From Corynebacterium uberis (lineage in GTDB: Bacteria > Actinomycetota > Actinomycetes > Mycobacteriales > Mycobacteriaceae): DNA of 64,000 nt. Below are positions 29,601 to 36,070 of the stretch, one piece after another. Within the stretch, counting starts at the first letter, position 1. Each line of letters starts with the position of its first letter. The translations under genes were made by a program, and so were the position numbers. Where the stretch lies: assembly GCF_020616335.1 (NCBI RefSeq), contig NZ_CP085051.1, positions 434,001 to 498,000 on the forward strand, read 5' to 3'. Under the pieces are notes generated by a model. That model was not told the origin of the DNA. It made no database searches and worked only from the letters and a program-made list of their open reading frames with translations.

Positions 29601-30439
29601 AGGGAGAACCCATGCTGCTGGCATGTACCGCCAACCAAGATGTCGCCCATATTGCCCGGCAGTGCGCCCAGCGCGGCGATCGCCCCGTTGCGCCGCTGAA
29701 GGTGCTGCCCGAATCCATCGGCCGCGATCAGCTGCCCTCCACCGGCGCGGGGATTGCCTGTGCGATCGGCGGACCGCGCTTGACCTCGGTGGCCTGGGAC
29801 TTTGATAGCAGCCCGCACCTGGTGGCTATGGGTACTCGCGGGTGCGGCAAATCGACGCTGCTCGCCAGCCTGGCAGAAGGGGTCTGCGCTCTGGGTCGGG
29901 ATGCCGCGCGCATCGTGTTTATTGATCAACGCCGCTCCCACCTGGGCGACATCCCCGAAGACATGCTCGCCGCCTACGCCGCCACGAGCGACGCGGTGGG
30001 CAGCGTGCTCGCCGACACGGTTGCTACCGCCCGCACCCGGCTGCCCGGACCGGACGTCAGCGCCCGCCAACTCAGTGAGCGCAGCTGGTGGCAGGGGCCG
30101 GAGTTGTTTGTCTTCATCGACGATTGCGATCTCATCGCCGATCACCATCTAGCCGAGCTCGCCGAGCTGCTGCCGCACGCCCGCGACATCGGCCTCCACC
30201 TGGTGGTCGCCCGCAAGGCCGGGGGCGCCGGCAGGGCGCTGTTCCAGCCCTTCCTGTCTGCCCTGAAAGACCAGGTGCCCACGGTGGTGCTTTTCGACGT
30301 CGACCGTGACGAGGGCGCGTTGTTTGGCATCAAGCCAACGGCGCAGCGTCCGGGCAGGGCGATCTGGCAGCACGGCGGAACCACGCTGGGAACGATCCAC
30401 GTGGCGCTTCCCGAATCCGCAAGAAAGGAAACCGCATGA
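26696..30439 (+). CDS. eccC: ESX-4 secretion motor ATPase EccC (three ATPase domains)
   Basis: This FtsK/SpoIIIE-type protein of about 1247 residues recruits and drives ESX substrates. Two adjacent membrane helices (about residues 60-105) are followed by three ATPase domains. Their P-loops are GATGSGKSE (about 452), GGPRTGKTT (about 801) and GTRGCGKST (about 1045), with Walker B segments LIVLDEF, FLVIDGW and FVFIDDC. The length matches EccC4 of M. tuberculosis (single polypeptide). GTG 26696 is chosen for the CGGGGGGAAA box just upstream; an in-frame ATG at 26549 would add 49 residues of low-confidence sequence. It overlaps the next gene by 4 nt (ATGA). Confidence 0.93.
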   Translation: MATTALSHAMTPIDDDAFVIATRTFEQREPVPTVGSEPLRAEPIPPANRPGSTPLLRLLMPVVMVAAMAAMIIVMVVSAGTINPMMLVMPLMMGMSFLMMFSPPAGADTDETRRTYLRHLGHLREAALARGDEQRAAELHRNPHPEDLGWLVGTARQWERAPEDPDALHVRVGTGPAALCTPVEVGEAGAAEDLDPVCAVSLRATVRAVNTVGGMPVVIALPAFRLISLNGPGAAGLARALICQLAVAHGPEAVSVEILGGHAQQWQWHKWLPHSARVPQARHRVLIAVGQAGNDYITSTEETPFTVVIGVDAGDHGPLHQRAAEEGLALTITDRLLVHTADGTEDIGAADTLRVEQACHLARALAAYRRPTTATAHTHSAASGLLGLLGWRALDDLTAPALWPPRPASRRLAVPLGLVTAATPGQPEATPLVIDLKESAHGGMGPHGLCIGATGSGKSELLRTLVAALAATHSPEELNFVLVDFKGGATFLGLDRLPHTSAVITNLEEESVLVERMRDAISGELNRRQEVLRQAGNCANVTDYNTARAADPTLAPLPALLIVLDEFSELLAQHPDFADLFVAVGRLGRSLHVHLLLASQRLDEGRLRGLDSHLSYRIGLRTFSAAESRQVLGVPDAHQLPSRPGAGYLKADADGVVGFQAAYVSGPAPRLAQLPGSTPDSPSAEPDVHIAPFYRRDDGEERSQAEVVLDDSTTVLDGIVDVCVAAAAQRNQQAHRIWLPPLPEHIGLAQLSHQEGTGDADASGSSGCQAAVGIIDRPYKQRQDHLVLDFSRGGGHLALCGGPRTGKTTALRTIIAALALRYSPDQVSFYVLDLGGGGLDYLSTLPHVAGVAGRSQPERVERIIDEVTTLICDGPAGHGETFLVIDGWHSVCTDFEDLVEPITSMAADGPAARVHLIITTPRWTLLRPAIRDLMTMRMELRLGEAMDSLIDRKAQQQLPARPGRGITHEGEPMLLACTANQDVAHIARQCAQRGDRPVAPLKVLPESIGRDQLPSTGAGIACAIGGPRLTSVAWDFDSSPHLVAMGTRGCGKSTLLASLAEGVCALGRDAARIVFIDQRRSHLGDIPEDMLAAYAATSDAVGSVLADTVATARTRLPGPDVSARQLSERSWWQGPELFVFIDDCDLIADHHLAELAELLPHARDIGLHLVVARKAGGAGRALFQPFLSALKDQVPTVVLFDVDRDEGALFGIKPTAQRPGRAIWQHGGTTLGTIHVALPESARKETA
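27794..27808 (-). repeat. Dispersed repeat, one mismatch, inside eccC
   Basis: The minus strand reads GGGGCGTCGATACGC. It falls between the membrane region and the first ATPase domain, in an Ala/Thr/His-rich linker. Confidence 0.45.
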
Positions 30440-31716
30440 CCGAGCAGGCGCTGCCGCAGTGCACAGTGACAATCATGGAGGCGGCAACGGTCATCGCCGG
30501 CGCCGATACCGTCTACCGCTACGATCTCGCCGGTCCGCTGCTGACCGCCCCCTGGGCGCGAGTTGCGGTCGTGGAACAAGTTCGCCAGCTCTACGCCCTT
30601 GATTTCCCACACCTCACCGTGGTGGTGCACCTCTCCTGGCAACTCGATGCCGCCGAGGTCCAGGCGTTGCTGCTGGCTTTTCGCGATGCGGGGGTCGACG
30701 CGACCGCGAATGAAGACCCGCACGCGCCCCAACCAGCACCCGCTGCCGAGACTGGGCCTGCCGATGCCTTGCTTAGCCGCGCCACCCCAGCACTGCCGGA
30801 AGGCACAGTGCCGGAGCCACCGGCTACCCCGCATGAGCAGGATGGCCAGTACCGCGAGAGGGAGCCGGAAGCTCAGGGGCTTAACGCCGGCGAACTCGAT
30901 GACGCTGGCTATGGGGGCTCTGGGCCCTACGGCGATAACCCCTACGGTGATGATCCCTACGGTGATAACCCCTACGGTGACGGTCCTTACAGTGGCGGTC
31001 TTTACGGTGACGCCTTGTACGGTGACGGCGGGGGCGATGATGACGGCTATGAGGACATCGATTCCACCATGCGCCTCTACCGCCCGGACCGCAGGCCGTC
31101 GCGCACGCGAGGCAGGGTGACACCCATCCATCTGGCAATCGCCGCCGTCGTGGTGGCGGTGGTGGGCCTGTCCTGGTTCTCGTTGGATAACACCGTGGCG
31201 CCACCTGCGCTGATGAGCCAGACCGAACACGAAGAACCAGCACAAGACCATGCCGCGCCCTCCTCGACGCCCCCGGAGACTCCGGCGGTGCAGGAAAACC
31301 AGCAGCATGAGGCGGGGGTGATGCAAGTGTCCACCCCGGCGGGATTCCACGCCAGTGCGCTCGATGCCAACGGGTTCATCCTCACCGGGGCGGATGCGGA
31401 CCTGCGCATTCATGTGGCCGCGGACCCGATCTATTCGGTAGCGCCTGCCTCGGTTGTACAAGAGGTTGCAGCGATGGTGGAGGAGGACCCTACGCTGACG
31501 CGTATCGACGCCCCCGCTACTCCCGATGAGCGCATGCGGTACCGCGAAACCCCGGGCGATGGGTCTGAAGTGGAGTGGACCACATGGATTTCGCAGGGCT
31601 ATCACGTCAGCGTTGGGTGCCAGACCCGCCAGCAAGCCACCGTGGCGCAGCGTGCCGCCTGCCGGGTCGCCGTGGATTCCGCGGAGGTGCGCACACCGGC
31701 TGGACAGGCTGGTTGA
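30436..31716 (+). CDS. Type VII secretion-associated protein, Rv3446c family
   Basis: This 426-residue protein is coupled to eccC by an ATGA overlap. The N-terminal domain (about residues 1-90) is followed by an acidic Gly/Tyr/Asp linker with seven copies of a YGDxP-like unit (about 164-198). A single membrane helix (about 232-250) and a C-terminal extracytoplasmic domain with a Cys pair (VGCQT and RAACRV) follow. Position and architecture match the ESX-4-specific Rv3446c family, whose biochemical role is unknown. Species-variable repeat length in the linker would be expected. Confidence 0.82.
   Translation: MTEQALPQCTVTIMEAATVIAGADTVYRYDLAGPLLTAPWARVAVVEQVRQLYALDFPHLTVVVHLSWQLDAAEVQALLLAFRDAGVDATANEDPHAPQPAPAAETGPADALLSRATPALPEGTVPEPPATPHEQDGQYREREPEAQGLNAGELDDAGYGGSGPYGDNPYGDDPYGDNPYGDGPYSGGLYGDALYGDGGGDDDGYEDIDSTMRLYRPDRRPSRTRGRVTPIHLAIAAVVVAVVGLSWFSLDNTVAPPALMSQTEHEEPAQDHAAPSSTPPETPAVQENQQHEAGVMQVSTPAGFHASALDANGFILTGADADLRIHVAADPIYSVAPASVVQEVAAMVEEDPTLTRIDAPATPDERMRYRETPGDGSEVEWTTWISQGYHVSVGCQTRQQATVAQRAACRVAVDSAEVRTPAGQAG
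30925..31029 (+). repeat. 15-bp tandem repeats encoding YGDxP units
   Basis: Seven consecutive 15-bp units based on CCCTACGGTGATAAC decay towards the 3' end. They are in frame and encode the low-complexity linker of the Rv3446c-family protein. Confidence 0.85.
31500..31514 (-). repeat. Dispersed repeat, one mismatch, in coding sequence
   Basis: The minus strand reads GGGGCGTCGATACGC, encoding RIDAPA in a surface-like stretch of the Rv3446c-family protein. Confidence 0.45.
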
Positions 31717-31992
31717 TACGGGTGGGAACCGAATGGGCGCGCAATCAGTCAAAGAGAAATAGGACGGTCAGGGCACCGCCTTTCCCGGCACCATCAGGGA
31801 AAGCGTGGGAATAAGCGCCCCGTCGGGGGGTTGACCGTTGTTCCGCCAGCGGACGCGCGCATCGCGCGTAGCCGCCGTGGCGGTGGGGCCGCACTGTGGC
31901 CGTGCTTGTGCCCACTGAAAGCAAGGAACACTATCCATCACATTTCCGGGGGCAAAAGGTCACCCGGGCGAGTTCGAGGAGGGGCGAACAAC

Positions 31993-32310
31993 ATGGCAGG
32001 ACTATTCCGTACTGAAGCCGACGTCATGGTGGCAACCGCGGGACGCGTGGATGACACCAACAGCCAGGTGCAGGGAGAGCTCACCCGCCTGCAAGGCGTC
32101 GTAGACGGGGTGCGTGGCTCCTGGGCCGGCGCCGCGCAGGCCAGCTTTGACAACCTCATGGTCCGCTGGAACACCTCAGCGCGTTCCCTGCGTGAGGCGC
32201 TGGACTCCATCAGCCAGAACATCAGGGCAAACGCCCGCAACTTTGAGGGTATGGAAGCCAGCAACGCGCAGGCGTTTTCCAACGTCGGGGGAGCGGGGCT
32301 GGCGCTCTAG
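31993..32310 (+). CDS. esxU: WXG100 protein, ESX-4 substrate EsxU-like
   Basis: This 105-residue protein has the two-helix hairpin of the WXG100 family; the turn motif is WAG at residues 44-46 (SWAGAAQASF). It has no signal peptide, as expected of ESX substrates. GAGGAGGGGCG lies upstream of ATG 31993. As in M. tuberculosis, it precedes esxT and rplM. The canonical C-terminal YxxxD/E export signal is absent: the end is ASNAQAFSNVGGAGLAL. Confidence 0.9.
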   Translation: MAGLFRTEADVMVATAGRVDDTNSQVQGELTRLQGVVDGVRGSWAGAAQASFDNLMVRWNTSARSLREALDSISQNIRANARNFEGMEASNAQAFSNVGGAGLAL

Positions 32311-32371
32311 CTGCCGCAAAACCTGACAGACCAATCGACGCAGGACACACAGAACACAGAAAGGATTCCTC

Positions 32372-32659
32372 GTGGATCAGATCAAGTACTCGTTCGGGGC
32401 TATTGAGGCCGCAGCCGGCGATATCAGCTCCACTTCTGGCCGCATCAACCAGGTGCTCGCTGAGCTCAAGGCACGTCTGGCCCCCATGGTGGCCACCTGG
32501 GAAGGCGACTCCGCGGTGGCGTACCAGGCAGCTCAGGAGAAGTGGGACCGCTCGGCAGCAGAGCTCAATGAGATCCTAGCGACCATTTCGCGCACGGTCT
32601 CCCAGGGCAATGACCGTATGGCTGACGTCAACCGTGCGGCAGCCGCATCCTGGGGCTAA
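32372..32659 (+). CDS. esxT: WXG100 protein, ESX-4 substrate EsxT-like
   Basis: This 95-residue WXG100 protein has WEG at residues 43-45 (ATWEGDSAVAYQAAQ), presumed partner of EsxU in a four-helix heterodimer. GTG start 32372 follows GAAAGGA. No YxxxD/E motif is seen at its C-terminus (RMADVNRAAAASWG). It is followed by a small hairpin over the stop codon and a strong terminator at 32688. Confidence 0.9.
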   Translation: MDQIKYSFGAIEAAAGDISSTSGRINQVLAELKARLAPMVATWEGDSAVAYQAAQEKWDRSAAELNEILATISRTVSQGNDRMADVNRAAAASWG

Positions 32660-32687
32660 GCCCAGCTAAATCCTGAAAATGGCCTTG

Positions 32688-32730
32688 CCAGGACCGCGCG
32701 GGCTATCCCGCGGCTGGTCCTGGAGGCTCT
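32688..32730 (+). terminator. Terminator after the ESX-4 operon
   Basis: CCAGGACC…CGCGGG pairs with CCCGCGG…GGTCCTGG (32688-32723) around a CTAT loop, followed by a CT-rich tail (aggctctt). This is a strong stem that closes the eccC-esxT transcript. Confidence 0.75.
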
Positions 32731-33176
32731 TACCGGAGCCGCGGGGTGGAACCTGTGCGCGCTTCCGCCGTTGATCTTCTGCGCAACCGGCCTGTGTGTG
32801 CAGCCCGGGCACCACCGGGTTGTGCGGGTCTGCGCAGCTGTCCACAGCGGGGCATCACGGGTGGCGTTTGACGCCGCAGGCTTGCGCATGGGATGTCACC
32901 GTGGTGCGGCACACCACGGGGGCTTTCCTCCCCGCGGCCCCTGGAAGAGCCTGAAGAAAGCCCTTGCCCGGCATGCCTGTTGTTTGGTTTTGCAGGATGC
33001 CTGGTTTAAAGTTGATCAACTGTGTGTGGATCGCTTCGGCGGTCCCTTATGCGCTCATGCCAGGAACGGGTCTCCACCGGCCGCCGGGAATGGCGCTACC
33101 TCCTTGTATGGGGTAGCAGGGCGGCATCACGTTGTTGGCCGGCAGCCCCTGGACAGACTTTTCAAGGAGTCGCCTA
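32731..33176 (+). promoter_or_regulatory. Long upstream region of rplM-rpsI
   Basis: About 445 bp lie without a supported gene. The open frame that crosses it has no RBS, odd composition (Cys/His/Gly rich) and runs into rplM in another frame. A TTGATCAACTG segment near 33010 could be part of a promoter. A CAAGGAG RBS lies 8 nt before rplM. A ribosomal-protein leader with autoregulatory structure is possible but not recognised. Confidence 0.4.
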
Positions 33177-33620
33177 ATGTCTACTTACCACCCGAAGAGC
33201 GGTGACATTACCCGTAAGTGGTACGTCATCGACGCCACTGACGTGGTGCTGGGTCGGCTTGCCACCCACGCGGCAAACCTGCTGCGCGGCAAGGGCAAGC
33301 CGCAGTTTGCGCCGAACGTCGATTGCGGTGACCACGTCATCATCATCAACGCTGACAAGGTTGCTGTGAGCTCCAACAAGCGCGACCGCGAAATGCGGTA
33401 CCGCCACTCCGGTTACCCGGGCGGCTTGAAGTCGATGACCCTGGGCCGTGCCCTGGAGACTCGTCCTGAGCGCACCATTGAAGAAGCGATCACCGGCATG
33501 ATGCCGCACAACAAGCTGTCGCGCGCATCCGTGAAGAAGCTTCACGTCTTCGCTGGCTCGGAGCACCCGTACGCCAGCCAGAAGCCTGAGAACTACGAGA
33601 TCAAGGTGGTGGCCCAGTGA
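33177..33620 (+). CDS. rplM: 50S ribosomal protein L13
   Basis: This 147-residue L13 is an early 23S rRNA assembly protein. Signature blocks are [38 protein letters not shown] and [11 protein letters not shown]. The start at ATG 33177 is behind CAAGGAG. Its TGA overlaps the GTG start of rpsI by 4 nt. The rplM-rpsI pair directly after esxT matches M. tuberculosis order. Confidence 0.97.
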   Translation: MSTYHPKSGDITRKWYVIDATDVVLGRLATHAANLLRGKGKPQFAPNVDCGDHVIIINADKVAVSSNKRDREMRYRHSGYPGGLKSMTLGRALETRPERTIEEAITGMMPHNKLSRASVKKLHVFAGSEHPYASQKPENYEIKVVAQ

Positions 33621-34168
33621 CCGAGCCGAACAACAACATCGACAACAACGTTGCCGACGCCGAGGACCTGGCTGCCGCCGCAGCCGCCGCGACCGAGGAG
33701 TTCACCAGCACCATCGGTGATGCCATGGTCACGGAGTCCGAGGAGGCCACCGAGGCCGTCGCCGAGCAGCCCGCCGGCGTCGAGGGCCCGATCCAGACCG
33801 TCGGTCGCCGTAAGCGCGCCATCGTGCGTGTGCGCATGGTTCCCGGCAGCGGCAAGTTCATCTGCAACGGCCGCACCCTGGAAGACTACTTCCCCAACAA
33901 GATCCACCAGCAGTCCGTCAAGGCTCCCTTGACCCTGCTGGAGCGTGAGGGGCAGTTTGACATCCAGGCCAACCTCAAGGGTGGCGGCCCCACCGGTCAG
34001 GCTGGTGCATTCCGCCTGGCCATCGCCCGCGCCCTCAACGCCTACGATCCTTCGGATCGCCCGGCGCTGAAGAAGGCTGGCTACCTCACCCGTGACGCTC
34101 GTGCCGTCGAGCGCAAGAAGGCGGGTCTGCACAAGGCACGTCGTGCCCCGCAGTACTCCAAGCGCTGA
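33617..34168 (+). CDS. rpsI: 30S ribosomal protein S9 with acidic N-terminal extension
   Basis: In this 183-residue protein the S9 domain starts near residue 57 ([22 protein letters not shown]) and ends with the tRNA-contacting basic tail ([16 protein letters not shown]). An N-terminal Ala/Glu/Asp-rich extension of about 55 residues, of actinobacterial type, precedes it. The start is GTG, overlapping the rplM stop. A terminator follows at 34182. Confidence 0.96.
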   Translation: MTEPNNNIDNNVADAEDLAAAAAAATEEFTSTIGDAMVTESEEATEAVAEQPAGVEGPIQTVGRRKRAIVRVRMVPGSGKFICNGRTLEDYFPNKIHQQSVKAPLTLLEREGQFDIQANLKGGGPTGQAGAFRLAIARALNAYDPSDRPALKKAGYLTRDARAVERKKAGLHKARRAPQYSKR

Positions 34169-34181
34169 TTTTCAGCCTGCT

Positions 34182-34221
34182 GCACCACCCCCGGAAGGTT
34201 GTCCTCCCGGGGGTGTTGTGC
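34182..34221 (+). terminator. Terminator after rpsI
   Basis: CACCACCCCCGG (34182-34193) pairs with CCGGGGGTGTTG (34206-34217), with one mismatch, followed by TGTG. Confidence 0.7.
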
Positions 34222-34250
34222 ATCGTGGGGGCGACCGCCTGCGGGAGGTG

Positions 34251-34265
34251 GGGGCGTCGACAAGC
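34251..34265 (+). repeat. Dispersed repeat, one mismatch, before glmM
   Basis: It reads GGGGCGTCGACAAGC. The 13 bases upstream (CCTGCGGGAGGTG) match the flank of the copy at 4109, a longer shared element. It occupies the -35 zone of the putative glmM promoter. Confidence 0.75.
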
Positions 34266-34281
34266 GGCACAGCGCGGTGGG

Positions 34282-34287
34282 CATAAT
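34282..34287 (+). promoter_or_regulatory. -10 box of a probable leaderless glmM promoter
   Basis: CATAAT ends 6 nt before the glmM ATG. The short AGGAGC between them could also act as a very short RBS, so a leaderless start is likely but not certain. Confidence 0.5.
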
Positions 34288-34293
34288 AGGAGC

Positions 34294-35637
34294 ATGACTC
34301 GACTTTTTGGAACCGACGGTGTTCGCGGGCTGGCGAACAAACACCTCACTGCCCCCTTGGCATTGAAGCTAGGGGCGGCGGCAGCCCGGGTGCTCACGGC
34401 GGAAAAGCTGTCGAGCGAGCGGCGCCCCACGGCCATCGTTGGGCGGGATCCCCGGGTCTCCGGCGAGATGCTGGCCGCAGCGTTGTCGGCGGGCATGGCA
34501 TCCCAGGGTGTTGATGTATTGCGCGTGGGCGTGGCCCCCACCCCGGGGGTGGCGTTCCTGACCGACGATTACGGCGCTGATATGGGGGTCATGATCTCCG
34601 CGTCGCACAACCCCATGCCGGACAACGGCATCAAGTTCTTCTCCGCCGGTGGGCGCAAACTGCCCGATTCGGTGGAAGATGAGATTGAGGCGGTGATGGC
34701 GCAACTGGAAGACGCGGGTCCGACGGGCCACGGCATTGGCCGCATCATTGAGGAGGCGCCGGATGCGCGGGATCGCTACCTGGCGCACCTTGCCCACGCG
34801 GTGACGGAGGACCTCAGCGGCATCAAGGTTGTGGTGGACACGGCAAACGGTGCGGCCTTTGATATTGCTCCGGCCGCATACCGGGCGGCGGGCGCTGAGG
34901 TCATAGCCATTCATGACCAGCCCAACGCCTACAACATCAACGATCACTGTGGTTCGACCCATATTGAGCAGATCCAGGAGGCCGTGCGTGCCCACGGCGC
35001 GGACCTGGGTTTGGCGCACGACGGCGACGCGGACCGTTGCCTTGCGGTGGATGCGCAGGGAAACGTCGTCGATGGTGATCAGATCATGGCGATCCTGGCG
35101 GTGGCGATGAAGGAAAGTAATTCGCTGCGCAAGAACACGCTGGTAGCTACCGTGATGTCCAACCTGGGGTTGAGCTTGGCCATGCAGGAGCAAGGTATCA
35201 CCATCGTGCCCACCAAGGTGGGGGACCGCTACGTGCTCGAAGAGCTCAACGCCTCTGGGTATTCCCTGGGCGGCGAGCAGTCCGGGCACATCATCATCCC
35301 GGAGCACGGCACCACCGGCGATGGGTTGCTCACGGGTCTGTCGCTGATGGCGCGCATGGCCCACACCGGGTCTTCCTTGGCGGAACTGGCCAGCGTGATG
35401 ACGGTCCTGCCGCAGGTGCTAATCAACGTTCCGGTCTCTGATAAGAGCGCGATCAGCAGCGCCCCCGCGGTCACCGAAGCCATCGCCGCCGCGGAGGAGG
35501 AGCTGGGCGATACCGGCCGGGTGCTGCTGCGCGCGTCCGGGACCGAAGAACTCTTCCGGGTCATGGTTGAGGCCGCAGATTCCGAACAAGCCCGCAGAGT
35601 CGCAGGTAGGTTAGCTGCGGTGGTTTCCTCGGTGTAG
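34294..35637 (+). CDS. glmM: Phosphoglucosamine mutase
   Basis: This 447-residue enzyme converts glucosamine-6-phosphate to glucosamine-1-phosphate for UDP-GlcNAc and peptidoglycan synthesis. It has the N-terminal [12 protein letters not shown], the phosphoserine loop [15 protein letters not shown], the metal-binding DGDADRC block and the sugar-binding GGEQSGH. The start at ATG 34294 fits the family N-terminus. It is linked with glmS (39944), giving two consecutive steps of the amino-sugar pathway. Confidence 0.97.
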   Translation: MTRLFGTDGVRGLANKHLTAPLALKLGAAAARVLTAEKLSSERRPTAIVGRDPRVSGEMLAAALSAGMASQGVDVLRVGVAPTPGVAFLTDDYGADMGVMISASHNPMPDNGIKFFSAGGRKLPDSVEDEIEAVMAQLEDAGPTGHGIGRIIEEAPDARDRYLAHLAHAVTEDLSGIKVVVDTANGAAFDIAPAAYRAAGAEVIAIHDQPNAYNINDHCGSTHIEQIQEAVRAHGADLGLAHDGDADRCLAVDAQGNVVDGDQIMAILAVAMKESNSLRKNTLVATVMSNLGLSLAMQEQGITIVPTKVGDRYVLEELNASGYSLGGEQSGHIIIPEHGTTGDGLLTGLSLMARMAHTGSSLAELASVMTVLPQVLINVPVSDKSAISSAPAVTEAIAAAEEELGDTGRVLLRASGTEELFRVMVEAADSEQARRVAGRLAAVVSSV

Positions 35638-35764
35638 GAGCGCCGCCCCAATTGTGCGGCGGCGGGAACCGGGCGGGGGGTTGGCGCAGTCAAAGGTGAT
35701 GGGCGTGTGAAAAGGAATCGCGCCCTGAAAGACTGCGTCACAAGAATTTACCCAGGGGGACAAC

Positions 35765-36070
35765 ATGGTTGATGGGGTATCGCTGCAGCCGCACGAAGCC
35801 GCCAGCCTGGTTACCATCGGCATTGCAGAAATCGCCGGGCAACACCAGCAACACCAGGCAGTATGCCCGGAATTCACACCGAGCGCGGCTGGCCAAGGTT
35901 TTGTGGAATACGGCTCGCGCCTGGCGGCCATGCTCATGCGGGTGCACGCCCGCCAGGGCCGCAATATCACCGCCGCGCAGGAGGTGTTGCGCCGGGCGCG
36001 CCGGGAGGTGTCCCAGTTCGTCGCAGCGGATCAGGCCAATGAGGCAGCACTGCGCTGGGGGCGGCGATGA
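35765..36070 (+). CDS. Small helical protein, Rv3440c-like, possible ESX substrate
   Basis: This 101-residue, mainly helical protein has no signal peptide; its size and two-helix pattern resemble ESX-exported EspC/WXG100-like proteins. Near the C-terminus it has F85-V-A-A-D89, an FxxxD variant of the YxxxD/E type VII export signal. It follows glmM at the place of Rv3440c in M. tuberculosis. AGGGGGACAAC precedes the ATG, similar to the ESX gene RBSs. It overlaps the next gene by 4 nt (ATGA). Function unknown. Confidence 0.7.
   Translation: MVDGVSLQPHEAASLVTIGIAEIAGQHQQHQAVCPEFTPSAAGQGFVEYGSRLAAMLMRVHARQGRNITAAQEVLRRARREVSQFVAADQANEAALRWGRR

Noticed and set aside
32771..33205. 144-codon plus-strand frame before rplM
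   Set aside because: No RBS, Cys/His/Gly-rich, overlaps the rplM start in another frame; treated as non-coding leader.
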